DNA from: Streptomyces albus subsp. albus
GTDB taxonomy: Bacteria > Actinomycetota > Actinomycetes > Streptomycetales > Streptomycetaceae
Assembly (NCBI RefSeq): GCF_000725885.1
Contig: NZ_JODR01000024.1
Coordinates: 1-64,000 of the forward strand
Length of the DNA stretch: 64,000 nt
Direction: 5' to 3'
Position numbers and translations under genes: made by a program. The notes beneath the pieces are model-generated. The model searched no databases and was not told where the DNA came from. It saw only the letters and a list, made by a program, of their open reading frames with translations. Every line of letters begins with the position of its first letter. The stretch's first letter is position 1. Below are positions 1-9,696 of this stretch, piece by piece.

Positions 1-192
1 GTGCGGGGTGCGGGGTGCGGGGCGCGGTCATGGGGGCCGATGGGGGCGGGCCGAACGGGGGTGGGGCGTATGGGGGTCATCAAGAGCGTGCGGGGGCGCG
101 TATGGGGCGCGTCAACGGGTGCTATGCGCGCTCCGAACAGGGGTTTTTCTGTGGGAGTCGCATCCCACCGACTCACCACTTAGGAGCGCACG
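1..192. other. Leader region upstream of the kdp operon
   Basis: No convincing gene is seen here. The first 30 bases are a short GTGCGGG-type tandem, and the rest is G-rich. The segment just before the first small gene carries GGAGCG about 6 bases ahead of the ATG at 193, a plausible ribosome binding site. The kdp promoter presumably lies here or just upstream of the window, but no clear -35/-10 pair or KdpE operator is identified. Confidence 0.4.
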
Positions 193-276
193 ATGGCCGA
201 CCTGGCCTTCGTCGCCACCACGCTCGCCGTCTTCGCGCTGGTGGCGCTCATCGCCAAGGGGGTCGAGAAGCTATGA
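193..276 (+). CDS. 27-residue single-span membrane peptide at the head of the kdp operon
   Basis: A tiny gene ([10 protein letters not shown]...GVEKL) that consists of one hydrophobic helix with a basic C-terminus. Its stop codon overlaps the ATG of the next gene (ATGA at 273-276), so the two are translationally coupled. It resembles KdpF in size and topology but is not the canonical KdpF, which is the following gene. It may be a second small stabilising or regulatory subunit of the Kdp pump. The assignment rests on start, ribosome binding site and position; the function is inferred. Confidence 0.6.
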   Translation: MADLAFVATTLAVFALVALIAKGVEKL

Positions 277-362
277 GCGTCGAGAACATCGTCGGCCTGG
301 TCGTGGCCGTCTCCCTGCTCGGATACCTCGCCCTCGCCCTGCTGTTCCCGGAGAGGTTCTGA
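273..362 (+). CDS. kdpF: K+-transporting ATPase subunit F
   Basis: A 29-residue peptide, [10 protein letters not shown]...LFPERF, with a single transmembrane helix. Size, sequence style (the LLFPE(R/K)F ending is typical of KdpF) and position immediately before kdpA identify it. KdpF stabilises the KdpFABC complex in the membrane, with its helix packed near KdpA. It overlaps the upstream micropeptide by four bases and precedes kdpA by 8 bases, so the genes should be co-transcribed. Confidence 0.9.
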   Translation: MSVENIVGLVVAVSLLGYLALALLFPERF

Positions 363-370
363 GCACCGAG

Positions 371-2035
371 ATGAACCAGACCCTCGCTGACGTGCTCCAG
401 CTCGTCGCGCTCGTCGGAGCCCTCGCGCTGGTGCACCGGCCCTTCGGCGACTACATGGCCGCCGTCTACAGCTCCGGCAGACATCTGCGCGTCGAGCGGC
501 TGCTGTACCGCTGCATCGGCGCCGACCCGGGTGCGCAGATGCGCTGGCCCGCCTATCTGCGGTCCGTCCTGGCCTTCTCCGTGGTGGGCGTGCTGTTCCT
601 CTACGCGATGCAGCGCTTCCAGGACAAGCTTCCGCTGTCGCTGGGCTTCGCCCCGATCGACCCCGACCAGGCGTTCAACACCGCCGCCTCGTTCGTCGCC
701 AACACCAACTGGCAGTCCTACGCGGGCGAGTCGGCCATGGGCCACCTGACGCAGATGGCCGGCCTGGCGGTGCAGAACTTCGTCTCCGCGGCCGTCGGGA
801 TGGCCGTCGCCATCGCGCTGGTCCGCGGTTTCGTCCGGGCCCGCACCGGAGAGCTGGGCAACTTCTGGGCCGACCTGGTGCGCGGCGTCGTGCGCATCCT
901 GCTGCCCGTCGCCTTCCTCAGCGCCCTCGCCCTGGTCGCCATGGGCGCCGTCCAGAACTTCTCCGGGATGCACGAGGTGCACACCCTCTCGGGCGCCACC
1001 CAGCACATCCCCGGCGGCCCCGTCGCCTCCCAGGAGGTCATCAAGGAACTGGGCACCAACGGTGGCGGGTTCTTCAACGCCAACTCCGCGCACCCCTTCG
1101 AGAACCCCAACGGTCTCAGCAACCTGCTGGAGATCTTCCTGATCCTCGTCATCCCGTTCTCGCTGACCCGCACCTTCGGCACGATGGTCGGCAGCGTCCG
1201 GCAGGGGTACGCGATCCTCGCCGCGATGGGGATCATCTGGCTCGGTTCCGTCCTCGTCATCACGGCGTCCGAGTACGCACACCCCGGCACGGCGGCCCAG
1301 CTGGCCGGGGGCGCCATGGAGGGCAAGGAGCAGCGGTTCGGGGAGGGCTCCTCCTCGCTGTTCGCCGCCTCCACCACCATGACCTCCACCGGCGCGGTCA
1401 ACTCCTTCCACGACTCGTTCACCGCGTTCGGCGGCGGGATGACCCTGCTGGGCATGATGCTCGGCGAGATCGCGCCCGGCGGTGTCGGCTCCGGCCTCTA
1501 CGGCATGCTGATCATGGCGGTGGTCGCCGTCTTCATCGCCGGACTGATGGTCGGCCGCACCCCCGAGTACCTCGGGAAGAAGATCGGCACCCGCGAGATC
1601 AAGTTCGCGGCCTCCTACATCCTGATCACCCCCGCCCTGGTGCTCGGCGGCACCGCGCTGGCCATGGCCCTGCCCGACGGCAAGGAAGCCATGACCAACA
1701 TCGGTGCCCACGGCTTCACCGAGGTGCTGTACGCCTACACCTCCGGGGCGAACAACAACGGCAGTGCCTTCGCCGGCTTCGGCGCGGACACCCCGTTCTT
1801 CAACACCACCATCGGGCTGTGCATGCTGCTCGGCCGCTTCCTGCCCATGGTGTTCGTCCTGGCGCTGGCCGGATCGCTCGCCTCCCAGACCCCCGTGCCC
1901 ACCACCGCGGGCACGCTCCGCACCGAAAAACCCCTCTTCTCCGGCATGCTGGTCGGCTCCGTCACGATCATCACCGGTCTCACCTTCTTCCCCGCCCTCG
2001 CGCTGGGACCGCTCGCGGAGGGACTGTCCCGATGA
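371..2035 (+). CDS. kdpA: K+-transporting ATPase subunit A
   Basis: KdpA is the potassium-selective channel-like subunit of the high-affinity KdpFABC pump. The 554-residue length fits the family (about 557). Selectivity-filter signatures are visible: [19 protein letters not shown] near residue 228 and [13 protein letters not shown] further on, with about ten hydrophobic segments. The ATG at 371 gives the conserved N-terminus; a longer open frame upstream overlaps kdpF and is not used. Its TGA overlaps the kdpB ATG, indicating translational coupling. Confidence 0.97.
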   Translation: MNQTLADVLQLVALVGALALVHRPFGDYMAAVYSSGRHLRVERLLYRCIGADPGAQMRWPAYLRSVLAFSVVGVLFLYAMQRFQDKLPLSLGFAPIDPDQAFNTAASFVANTNWQSYAGESAMGHLTQMAGLAVQNFVSAAVGMAVAIALVRGFVRARTGELGNFWADLVRGVVRILLPVAFLSALALVAMGAVQNFSGMHEVHTLSGATQHIPGGPVASQEVIKELGTNGGGFFNANSAHPFENPNGLSNLLEIFLILVIPFSLTRTFGTMVGSVRQGYAILAAMGIIWLGSVLVITASEYAHPGTAAQLAGGAMEGKEQRFGEGSSSLFAASTTMTSTGAVNSFHDSFTAFGGGMTLLGMMLGEIAPGGVGSGLYGMLIMAVVAVFIAGLMVGRTPEYLGKKIGTREIKFAASYILITPALVLGGTALAMALPDGKEAMTNIGAHGFTEVLYAYTSGANNNGSAFAGFGADTPFFNTTIGLCMLLGRFLPMVFVLALAGSLASQTPVPTTAGTLRTEKPLFSGMLVGSVTIITGLTFFPALALGPLAEGLSR

Positions 2036-4209
2036 GCACAGCAACACCCGTACGCGAGGAGAGCCACGACGGCATACCGTCCGGCCCCTCCTCGCAGCAC
2101 CACCCCTCCCCGCACGGCCGGCGCCCGGGCGGAACCGTCGGCGGCGGACTGTTCGATCCGCGTCAGCTGGTGCGGTCCCTGCCGCAGGCGCTGCGCAAAC
2201 TCGACCCGCGAGTGATGATCACCTCGCCGGTGATGTTCGTGGTCGAGGTCGGTTCGGTGGTCACCACCGTGCTGGCCGTGGCCCACCCCGGCGACTGGTT
2301 CGGCTGGACGATCGCCGCCTGGCTGTGGCTGACCGTCCTGTTCGCCAATCTCGCCGAGGCCGTCGCCGAGGGCCGGGGCAAGGCCCAGGCCGACACCCTG
2401 CGCAAGGCCAAGACCGACAGCGTCGCCCGCCGGCTGACCGACGACGGTACCGAGGAGCGGGTCCCCGGCACCGGACTGCGCGTCGGCGATCTGGTGGTGT
2501 GCGAGGCCGGCGACCTGATCCCCGGCGACGGTGACGTGGTGGAGGGCGTCGCCTCCGTCGACGAGTCCGCGATCACCGGCGAGTCGGCACCCGTCATCCG
2601 CGAGTCCGGCGGCGACCGGTGTGCCGTGACCGGCGGTACCAAAGTCCTCTCCGACCGCATCGTCGTGCGGATCACCACCAAGCCCGGCGAGACCTTCATC
2701 GACCGGATGATCTCCCTCGTCGAGGGCGCCGCGCGGCAGAAGACGCCCAACGAGATCGCGCTGAACATCCTGCTGGCCTCGCTGACCGTCGTCTTCCTGC
2801 TCGCCGTCGTCACCCTCCAGCCGTTCGCGCTGTACGCGGGTGCCGAGCAGTCCCTCACAGTGCTGGCCGCGCTGCTGGTCTGCCTCATCCCCACCACCAT
2901 CGGGGCGCTGCTGTCGGCCATCGGCATCGCCGGCATGGACCGGCTGGTGCAGCGCAACGTGCTGGCCACCTCCGGCCGCGCGGTGGAGGCCGTCGGCGAC
3001 GTGTCCACCCTGCTGCTCGACAAGACCGGCACCATCACCCTCGGCGACCGCCGGGCCGCCGCTTTCGTACCCGTCGGGAACGCCACCGAGGCGGAACTGG
3101 CCGAGGCGGCGCAGCTCAGCTCGCTCGCCGACGAGACGCCCGAGGGCCGCTCCGTCGTCGTCCTGGCCAAGGAACGGTACGGGCTGCGCGAGCGGCACGA
3201 GGGGGAGCTGGCCGGCGCGGACTGGGTGCCGTTCACGGCGCAGACCCGGATGTCCGGCGTGGACCTCCCCGCCACTGGCGCCGCTTCCGGTGCCGACGGC
3301 CCCGACGGCGTACGGCTGCGGGTCCGCAAGGGCGCGGCCGGCGCGGTCTGCGCCTGGGTCGGGGAACGCGGGGGACAGGTCACCGACGAGCTCCACACGC
3401 AGGTCGAGCGGATCTCCCAGGAGGGCGGCACCCCGCTGGTCGTCGGCATCGAGGACGCGGACGGGGCGCGGGCGCTCGGCGTCATCCACCTCAAGGACGT
3501 CATCAAGGACGGCATGCGCGAGCGGTTCGCCGAGCTGCGCCGCATGGGCATCAAAACCGTCATGATCACCGGTGACAACCCGCTGACGGCCAAGGCCATC
3601 GCCGAGGAGGCCGGCGTCGACGACTACCTCGCCGAGGCCACCCCCGAGGACAAGATGACCCTCATCCGCAGCGAGCAGACCGGTGGCCGTCTCGTCGCCA
3701 TGACCGGCGACGGCACCAACGACGCCCCCGCACTCGCCCAGGCCGATGTGGGCGTGGCCATGAACACCGGCACCTCCGCCGCCAAGGAGGCCGGGAACAT
3801 GGTGGACCTCGACTCGGACCCGACCAAGCTCATCGAGATCGTGGAGATCGGCAAGCAGTTGCTGATCACCCGTGGCGCGCTGACCACGTTCTCCATCGCC
3901 AACGACGTGGCCAAGTACTTCGCCATCATCCCGGCGATGTTCGCGGTCGCCTACCCCGGTCTGGACACGCTCAACATCATGCGGCTGTCCTCGCCGCAGT
4001 CCGCGATCCTCTCGGCGGTGATCTTCAATGCGCTGATCATCGTCGCGCTGGTGCCGCTGGCCCTGCGCGGGGTCCGCTACCGCCCGATGAGCGCCGACCG
4101 CATGCTGCGGCGGAACCTCGCCGTCTACGGCGTCGGCGGGCTCGTCGCGCCGTTCGTCGGCATCAAACTCGTCGACCTGCTCATCACCCTGATCCCCGGA
4201 GTGGGCTGA
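2032..4209 (+). CDS. kdpB: K+-transporting P-type ATPase subunit B
   Basis: The catalytic subunit of KdpFABC, hydrolysing ATP through a phospho-aspartate intermediate to drive K+ uptake. It has 725 residues. The phosphorylation motif DKTGTITLG has its aspartate at residue 330, and the TGES actuator motif (ITGESAPV) and hinge motif [16 protein letters not shown] are intact. The ATG at 2032 overlaps the kdpA stop. The N-terminus carries a His/Pro-rich extension of about 45 residues ([14 protein letters not shown]), longer than in E. coli KdpB. Confidence 0.97.
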   Translation: MSTATPVREESHDGIPSGPSSQHHPSPHGRRPGGTVGGGLFDPRQLVRSLPQALRKLDPRVMITSPVMFVVEVGSVVTTVLAVAHPGDWFGWTIAAWLWLTVLFANLAEAVAEGRGKAQADTLRKAKTDSVARRLTDDGTEERVPGTGLRVGDLVVCEAGDLIPGDGDVVEGVASVDESAITGESAPVIRESGGDRCAVTGGTKVLSDRIVVRITTKPGETFIDRMISLVEGAARQKTPNEIALNILLASLTVVFLLAVVTLQPFALYAGAEQSLTVLAALLVCLIPTTIGALLSAIGIAGMDRLVQRNVLATSGRAVEAVGDVSTLLLDKTGTITLGDRRAAAFVPVGNATEAELAEAAQLSSLADETPEGRSVVVLAKERYGLRERHEGELAGADWVPFTAQTRMSGVDLPATGAASGADGPDGVRLRVRKGAAGAVCAWVGERGGQVTDELHTQVERISQEGGTPLVVGIEDADGARALGVIHLKDVIKDGMRERFAELRRMGIKTVMITGDNPLTAKAIAEEAGVDDYLAEATPEDKMTLIRSEQTGGRLVAMTGDGTNDAPALAQADVGVAMNTGTSAAKEAGNMVDLDSDPTKLIEIVEIGKQLLITRGALTTFSIANDVAKYFAIIPAMFAVAYPGLDTLNIMRLSSPQSAILSAVIFNALIIVALVPLALRGVRYRPMSADRMLRRNLAVYGVGGLVAPFVGIKLVDLLITLIPGVG

Positions 4210-4214
4210 GAACC

Positions 4215-4811
4215 ATGAACGCATCCCTCCGCGGCACCGGCCGGCTCGTGTGGGCCGGGCTGCGCGCCCTGCTCGTCCTGACCGTCGTGTGCGGCGTGCT
4301 CTACCCGCTGGCGGTCACCGGCGTCGCCCAGGCCGCCTTCCACGACAAGGCCAACGGCTCGCCCGTCGAAGTGGCGGGCAAGGAGGTCGGCTCCGCACTC
4401 ATCGGGCAGAAGTGGACGGGCCGCCAGTGGTTCCACGGCCGGCCCTCCCAGTCCGGCTACGACCCGCGGGCCACCGGGTCGAGCCAGTTCGGCGCCGACG
4501 ACCCGCGGCTGGCCAAGTCGGTGCGCGAGGCACGGGAGCGCATCGCCGCCTACAACGGCGTGCCGGCCTCCGCCGTCCCGCCGGACGCCGTGACCGGGTC
4601 CGCCTCCGCGATCGACCCGCACATCTCCCCGGCCTACGCCCGCCTCCAGACGGCCCGGGTGGCCCGCGCCAACCGGCTTTCCGAGGGGACGGTGCGGAAG
4701 CTGGTCGAGGACCACATCGAGGGCCGCACCGCCGGCATCCTCGGTGAGCCGCACGTCAACGTGCTGCAACTGAACGCCGCACTGCGTGCCGAGACCGCCA
4801 AGTCCCGCTGA
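4215..4811 (+). CDS. kdpC: K+-transporting ATPase subunit C
   Basis: KdpC (198 residues) is the single-span periplasmic-side subunit that raises the ATP affinity of KdpB. It shows one N-terminal transmembrane helix (ALLVLTVVCGVLYPLAVTG) and the signature blocks GSALIGQKW, YFHGRPS-like WFHGRPSQSGYD and SGSDPHISP-like SAIDPHISPAYA. It lies five bases after kdpB and is followed by a strong hairpin, so kdpFABC ends here as a transcription unit. Confidence 0.96.
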   Translation: MNASLRGTGRLVWAGLRALLVLTVVCGVLYPLAVTGVAQAAFHDKANGSPVEVAGKEVGSALIGQKWTGRQWFHGRPSQSGYDPRATGSSQFGADDPRLAKSVREARERIAAYNGVPASAVPPDAVTGSASAIDPHISPAYARLQTARVARANRLSEGTVRKLVEDHIEGRTAGILGEPHVNVLQLNAALRAETAKSR

Positions 4812-4832
4812 CCTCCCCGGGCGGGACGCCGC

Positions 4833-4875
4833 GGGTGCGTGGGCAGGCCGGCGTGAGCGGCCCGCCCACGCACCC
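4833..4875 (+). terminator. Nested hairpin terminator after kdpC
   Basis: A perfect 12-bp inverted repeat (4833-4844 with 4864-4875) encloses a second perfect 5-bp stem (GGCCG/CGGCC) with a 7-base loop. It lies 22 bases beyond the kdpC stop. No U-tract follows, which is common in actinobacterial terminators. Confidence 0.8.
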
Positions 4876-5065
4876 CACAGGCCGCCGGGCCCCGGCCCGG
4901 CGGCCTGCCCGTCGCTGCGGCGGGCCGGACGAGGGCCGGGACGGGTACGCACGGGCGAACGGATGCGCCGGGGTGGCACCGCGGGCGGCCGTTGCCCGGA
5001 CACCCGTGCCGTCGCCATACTGACGCCGACCGTCCCGCTCGGAACTCCCCCGCACAGGTGGCACG

Positions 5066-5836
5066 TTGACACAGCAGACGGCGCCCGGCGCCATACCGGC
5101 GGCGCCCCCCATGATCGAACTGACCGACGTGCACCGCACCTACGGGCGCGGCCCGACAGCCGTCCACGCCCTGCGCGGGGTCTCCCTCACCGTCGCCCGC
5201 GGTGAACTCGTCGCCGTCCGGGGCCGCTCCGGTTCCGGCAAGACGACGCTGCTGGGTCTCGCCGGCGGTCTGGACACCCCCGACGCCGGACGCGTCGCCC
5301 TCGACGGCACGGACCTCGCCGCCCTCGGCGAGCGCGAGAAGCTGGCGCTGCGCCGCGACCGGATCGGCTTCGTCTTCCAGTCCTTCGCCCTGCTGCCCGT
5401 CCTGACCGCCGCGGAGAACGTCGGCGTGCCCCTGCGCATGCGTCAGATGCCCGTCGCGGAGCGTGAGGAACGCGTCGCCCTGCTGCTGTCCCTGGTGGGG
5501 CTCGGCGAGCACGCCCGGCAGCGCCCCGGCGAACTGTCGGGCGGCCAGCAGCAGCGGGTCGCCGTCGCCCGCGCCCTGGCCAACCGTCCCGCGCTGCTGC
5601 TCGCCGACGAGCCCACCGGCCAGCTCGACGCCGCCACGGGACGTGACGTGATGGAACTGCTGCGCGCCGTGGTGCGCGGTGAGGGCGAGGGCACCGAGCC
5701 CGTCACAGCCCTGGTCACCACCCACGACGAGACCATGCTCGCCCTCGCCGACCGCGTGGTGGAACTGGCGGACGGCGTCCTGGTGGAGCACCCCGCGGCG
5801 GCCCGGTCGGGCAGCGCCGCGCCGGGCGGCTCCTGA
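5066..5836 (+). CDS. ABC transporter ATP-binding protein, LolD/MacB type
   Basis: A 256-residue ABC ATPase. Walker A GRSGSGKTT, signature LSGGQQQRVAVARAL, Walker B LLLADEPTGQLD and the H-loop (TTHDE) are all intact. The LLGLAGGLDTPDAGRV and EPTGQLD features place it with the LolD/MacB/FtsE-like group that exports lipoproteins or peptides or works in envelope systems. No permease gene adjoins it: kdpC is upstream and kdpD downstream, so its partner must be elsewhere. The TTG at 5066 has GGTGG four bases upstream; ATG 5111 is an alternative giving a more standard N-terminus. A role in Kdp regulation is only suggested by position. Confidence 0.9.
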   Translation: MTQQTAPGAIPAAPPMIELTDVHRTYGRGPTAVHALRGVSLTVARGELVAVRGRSGSGKTTLLGLAGGLDTPDAGRVALDGTDLAALGEREKLALRRDRIGFVFQSFALLPVLTAAENVGVPLRMRQMPVAEREERVALLLSLVGLGEHARQRPGELSGGQQQRVAVARALANRPALLLADEPTGQLDAATGRDVMELLRAVVRGEGEGTEPVTALVTTHDETMLALADRVVELADGVLVEHPAAARSGSAAPGGS

Positions 5837-5909
5837 TCCTTACGGAACCCTGACGCCCCGGCCACCGCTCCCGGCGGGGGAACGGTTCTCCTGCGGCGAC
5901 AATGGGGGC

Positions 5910-8537
5910 ATGTCGTCTGGAGCGCGACCGCGGCGGGGACAGCTGCGGGTTTTCCTCGGGGCGGCGCCCGGGGTCGGCAAGACCTACGCCGTACTGGCCG
6001 AGGCGCACCGCCGTGTCGAGCGGGGTACCGACGTGGTCGTCGGGTTCGTCGAGCACCACGACCGGCCGCGTACCGAGGCCCTGCTGCACGGCCTGGAACA
6101 GGTGCCGCGCCGCGAGGTGACCTACCGTGGCGCGGTCCTCACCGAGATGGACACCGACGCGGTGCTCGCCCGGCGCCCCGCCGTCGCCGTCGTGGACGAG
6201 CTGGCCCACACAAACGTGCCCGGCTCCCGCAACGAGAAGCGCTGGCAGGACGTGGAGGAACTGCTCGCCGCCGGCATCGACGTGGTTGCCACCGTCAACA
6301 TCCAGCACCTGGAGTCACTGGGCGACGTCGTCGAGGCGATCACCGGGGTGCGCCAGCGCGAGACCGTGCCGGACGAGGTGGTGCGCCGGGCCGACCAGAT
6401 CGAACTGGTGGACATGTCACCGCAGGCCCTGCGCCGCCGCATGGCGCACGGCAACATCTACGCCCCCGACAAGGTCGACGCCGCCCTTTCCAACTACTTC
6501 CGCCCCGGCAACCTGACCGCCCTGCGTGAGCTGGCCCTGCTGTGGACGGCCGACCGGGTGGACGAATACCTCCAGCAGTACCGCTCCCAGCACCGGATAC
6601 GGAGCACCTGGCAGGCCCGCGAGAGGATCGTCGTCGGCCTCACCGGCGGCCCCGAAGGCCGCACCCTGCTGCGCCGCGCGGCCCGGATGGCGGCCAAGGG
6701 CGCGGGCAGCGAGCTGCTGGCCGTCCACATCTCCCGCGCCGACGGCCTCACCTCCGCCTCGCCCAAGGAGCTGGCCGTCCAGCGGTCCCTCGTCGAGGAC
6801 CTGGGCGGCACCTACCACCACGTCATCGGGGACGACATCCCCCAGTCGCTGCTGGAGTTCGCACGAGGCGTCAACGCCACCCAGATCGTGCTCGGCTCCT
6901 CCCGGCGCAAGGCGTGGCAGTACATGTTCGGGCCCGGCGTCGGGGCCACCGTCGCCCGCGATTCGGGGCCGGACCTGGACGTGCACATCGTCACCCACGA
7001 GGAGGTCGCCAAGGGCCGCGGCCTCCCGGTGGCGCGGGCCGCGCGGCTGGGCCGGTCCCGGCTCGTGGCCGGCTGGCTCACCGCGTTCGGCGCCCCGGCG
7101 CTGCTGGCGGCCCTCATGCTCGCCCTGGAGCCGGACATCGGCTTCGCCAACGACGTGCTGCTCTTCCTGGTGCTGACCGTCACCGCGGGGATGGTGGGCG
7201 GGCTGGCGCCCGCACTTGCCTCGGCCGCGGTCTGCTCGGCGCTGCTCAACTACTTCTTCACCGACCCCGTCCACACCTGGAACATCAGCAGTGGCCGCAA
7301 CATGGTCTCGCTGGCCGTGTTCTTCGGGGTGGCCGTCGCCGTCGCCTCCGTGGTGGACCTGGCCGCCCGCCGCACCCAGCAGGCGGCCCGGCTGCGCGCC
7401 GAGTCGGAGATCCTCTCCCTGCTGGCGGGCAGCGTGCTGCGCGGCGAGGCACAGCACGGCCACGGCGCGCACGGCACCAGCCTGGAGGCCCTGCTGGAGC
7501 AGGTCCGCGAGACGTTCGCCATGGACTGCGTGGCCCTGCTGGAGCGCGCCGACGAGCGTTCCCCCTGGTCGTGCGCGGGCAGCGTCGGCACCGTCGAGGG
7601 CGGCAAGCGGCTCGCCGGGCCCCGGGACGGCGACACGGACATGCCCGTCGGCGACAACATGATGCTCGTGCTCTCCGGCCGGGTGCTGCCCGCCGAGGAC
7701 CGCAGGGTGCTCGCCGCGTTCGCCGCGCAGGCCGTCGGCGTCCTGGACCGGCAGCGGCTGCTGGGCGAGGCCGAGCGGGCCCGCGAACTGGCCGAGGGCA
7801 ACCGCATCCGCACCGCACTGCTGGCCGCCGTCTCGCACGACCTGCGCACCCCGCTGGCCGCCATCAAGGCGTCCGTCTCCTCGCTCCGCTCCGACGACGT
7901 GCAGTGGTCGCCCGAGGACGAGGCGGAACTGCTCGGCGCCATCGAGGAGGGCGCCGACAAGCTGGACAACCTCGTCGGCAATCTGCTGGACATGTCCCGG
8001 CTGCACACCGGGACCGTCAAGCCGATCATCAAGGACATCAGCCTGGAGGAGGTCGTGCCCAAGGCCCTGTCCGGGGTGCCGGAGGGCAGTGTGCGGCTGG
8101 CCGTGGCCGAGGCGCTGCCGCTGGTGGCCGTCGACCCCGGGCTGCTGGAGCGCACCGTCGCCAATCTGGTGGAGAACGCCGTCAAGTACAGCCCCGACGG
8201 CAAGAAGGTGCTCATCAAGGCCAGCGCGCTCGCCGACCGGGTCGAGGTGCGCATCACCGACCGCGGTCCCGGCGTGCCGGACAGCGACAAGGACCGGATC
8301 TTCGAACCGTTCCAGCGCTACGGGGACGCACCGGGCGGCGCGGGCGTCGGCCTGGGCCTGGCCGTCGCCCGCGGTTTCGCCGAGGCCATGGGCGGCTCCC
8401 TGGAGGCCGAGGACACCCCGGGCGGCGGCATGACCATGGTGCTCACCCTGTGTGCGGCACACGGGCGCTCACCCGTCCGCCCGCGCAACCCCGCCCGCGC
8501 CGGCGCACCACCCCAGCCGCAGCGCTCCGGCGCGTGA
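5910..8537 (+). CDS. kdpD: Potassium-sensing histidine kinase KdpD
   Basis: An 875-residue membrane sensor kinase controlling kdpFABC. Domain order: N-terminal KdpD domain with Walker A GAAPGVGKT (residues about 18-26) and the DELAHTN block; a universal-stress-protein-like domain (about 230-370); a four-helix DUF4118 membrane module (about 385-490); a GAF-like region; and a HisKA/HATPase core with phospho-acceptor His643 in VSHDLRTPL, followed by NLVENAVKYSP and the GVGLGLAVARGF ATP lid. The ATG at 5910 matches the conserved start. The kdpE gene follows after 34 bases. Confidence 0.96.
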   Translation: MSSGARPRRGQLRVFLGAAPGVGKTYAVLAEAHRRVERGTDVVVGFVEHHDRPRTEALLHGLEQVPRREVTYRGAVLTEMDTDAVLARRPAVAVVDELAHTNVPGSRNEKRWQDVEELLAAGIDVVATVNIQHLESLGDVVEAITGVRQRETVPDEVVRRADQIELVDMSPQALRRRMAHGNIYAPDKVDAALSNYFRPGNLTALRELALLWTADRVDEYLQQYRSQHRIRSTWQARERIVVGLTGGPEGRTLLRRAARMAAKGAGSELLAVHISRADGLTSASPKELAVQRSLVEDLGGTYHHVIGDDIPQSLLEFARGVNATQIVLGSSRRKAWQYMFGPGVGATVARDSGPDLDVHIVTHEEVAKGRGLPVARAARLGRSRLVAGWLTAFGAPALLAALMLALEPDIGFANDVLLFLVLTVTAGMVGGLAPALASAAVCSALLNYFFTDPVHTWNISSGRNMVSLAVFFGVAVAVASVVDLAARRTQQAARLRAESEILSLLAGSVLRGEAQHGHGAHGTSLEALLEQVRETFAMDCVALLERADERSPWSCAGSVGTVEGGKRLAGPRDGDTDMPVGDNMMLVLSGRVLPAEDRRVLAAFAAQAVGVLDRQRLLGEAERARELAEGNRIRTALLAAVSHDLRTPLAAIKASVSSLRSDDVQWSPEDEAELLGAIEEGADKLDNLVGNLLDMSRLHTGTVKPIIKDISLEEVVPKALSGVPEGSVRLAVAEALPLVAVDPGLLERTVANLVENAVKYSPDGKKVLIKASALADRVEVRITDRGPGVPDSDKDRIFEPFQRYGDAPGGAGVGLGLAVARGFAEAMGGSLEAEDTPGGGMTMVLTLCAAHGRSPVRPRNPARAGAPPQPQRSGA

Positions 8538-8571
8538 GCGGCCACAACGGAAGAACCGAGAGGAAACAGCC

Positions 8572-9258
8572 ATGCACCGGGTGCTCGTGGTCGATGACGA
8601 ACCCCAGATCGTCCGCGCCCTCGTGATCAACCTCAAGGCGCGCAAGTACGAGGTCGACGCCGCACACGACGGCGCCACGGCCCTGCGGCTCGCCGCCGAC
8701 CGCCACCCCGACGTGGTCATCCTCGACCTCGGCCTGCCCGACATGGACGGCGTGGACGTCATCCGCGGCATCCGCGGCTGGACGCGCATACCGATCCTGG
8801 TGCTCTCCGCCCGGCAGACCTCCGACGAGAAGGTCGAGGCCCTCGACGCCGGAGCCGACGACTACGTCACCAAACCGTTCGGCATGGACGAACTGCTCGC
8901 CCGGCTGCGCGCCGCCGTCCGCCGGGCCGAGCCGCCCACCGGGATGCCCGACGGCGCCGGCGTCATCGAGACCGACACCTTCACCGTCGACCTGGCCGCC
9001 AAGAAGGTGCACCGCGACGGCGGCGACGTCCGGCTGACCCCCACCGAATGGCACCTGCTGGAGGTCCTGGTCCGCAACCCCGGCCGGCTCGTCAGCCAAA
9101 AGCAGCTCCTCAAGGAGGTCTGGGGCCCCTCGTACGGCACCGAGACCAACTACCTGCGGGTCTACATGGCCCAGCTGCGCCGCAAACTGGAGGCCGACCC
9201 CTCGCACCCGAGGCACTTCGTCACCGAGGCCGGCATGGGGTACCGGTTCGAGAAATAG
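8572..9258 (+). CDS. kdpE: Response regulator KdpE
   Basis: A 228-residue OmpR/PhoB-family regulator, the partner of KdpD and activator of kdp transcription when potassium is scarce. The receiver domain has the acidic pair (VVDDE), phospho-acceptor Asp52 in VVILDLGLPDMDG, and the conserved Lys in KPFGMDELLAR. The C-terminal winged-helix domain includes LTPTEWHLLEVLV and NYLRVYMAQLRRKLE. A ribosome binding site (GAGAGGAAA) precedes the ATG. It is probably co-transcribed with kdpD. Confidence 0.96.
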   Translation: MHRVLVVDDEPQIVRALVINLKARKYEVDAAHDGATALRLAADRHPDVVILDLGLPDMDGVDVIRGIRGWTRIPILVLSARQTSDEKVEALDAGADDYVTKPFGMDELLARLRAAVRRAEPPTGMPDGAGVIETDTFTVDLAAKKVHRDGGDVRLTPTEWHLLEVLVRNPGRLVSQKQLLKEVWGPSYGTETNYLRVYMAQLRRKLEADPSHPRHFVTEAGMGYRFEK

Positions 9259-9288
9259 CGAGAGTCCCCGACGGGTACCCTGGCCGTT

Positions 9289-9693
9289 ATGACTGGCGCC
9301 ACCCGAGAGCAGCGGGCGACGGGAAGCGGGCGGTTCCGGCGGTTCCTGGAACGCCTCTCCTCCTCCGAGGAGGATCTGCGCTCCGCGGAACTGCGCGAGG
9401 AAGCCGAGGACAAGGGTTGCAAACGCATCGCCGAGTGCACCGACCGCGACATGGTGCGCGTCACCGGTACGCTGCGCACCGTGACACTGCGGCCACGCGC
9501 CGGGGTGCCCACGCTGGAAGCCGAACTGTTCGACGGTTCCGCATCGCTGGATGTCGTCTGGCTGGGCCGCCGCTCCATCGCGGGCATCGAGCCGGGCCGC
9601 AAGTTGATCGTCTGGGGACGGATCACCACCAGCCACGGCCGTCCCGTGATGTTCAACCCCAAATACGAGCTGCGACCCCTCGGACAGGAGTAG
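9289..9693 (+). CDS. OB-fold nucleic-acid-binding domain protein
   Basis: A 134-residue protein with a charged N-terminal third (SSEEDLRSAELREEAEDKGC) and a C-terminal OB-fold of the RecG-wedge/RPA-like kind (MVRVTGTLRTVTLRP...LDVVWLGRRSIAGIEPGRKLIVWGRI). Small OB-fold proteins of this type sit next to DUF3159 genes in many actinobacteria. Its biochemical role is unknown; single-stranded nucleic acid binding is inferred from the fold. It ends three bases before the next gene, so they are co-translated. Confidence 0.85.
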   Translation: MTGATREQRATGSGRFRRFLERLSSSEEDLRSAELREEAEDKGCKRIAECTDRDMVRVTGTLRTVTLRPRAGVPTLEAELFDGSASLDVVWLGRRSIAGIEPGRKLIVWGRITTSHGRPVMFNPKYELRPLGQE

Positions 9694-9696
9694 CGG

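Noticed and set aside
1735..4224. Very long open frame on the minus strand opposite kdpB
   Set aside because: It mirrors the GC-rich third positions of kdpB; composition is low-complexity Gly/Asp/His/Arg with no domain, and kdpB is certain. The same applies to minus-strand frames opposite kdpD, the methyltransferase, the AAWKG gene and the giant effector.
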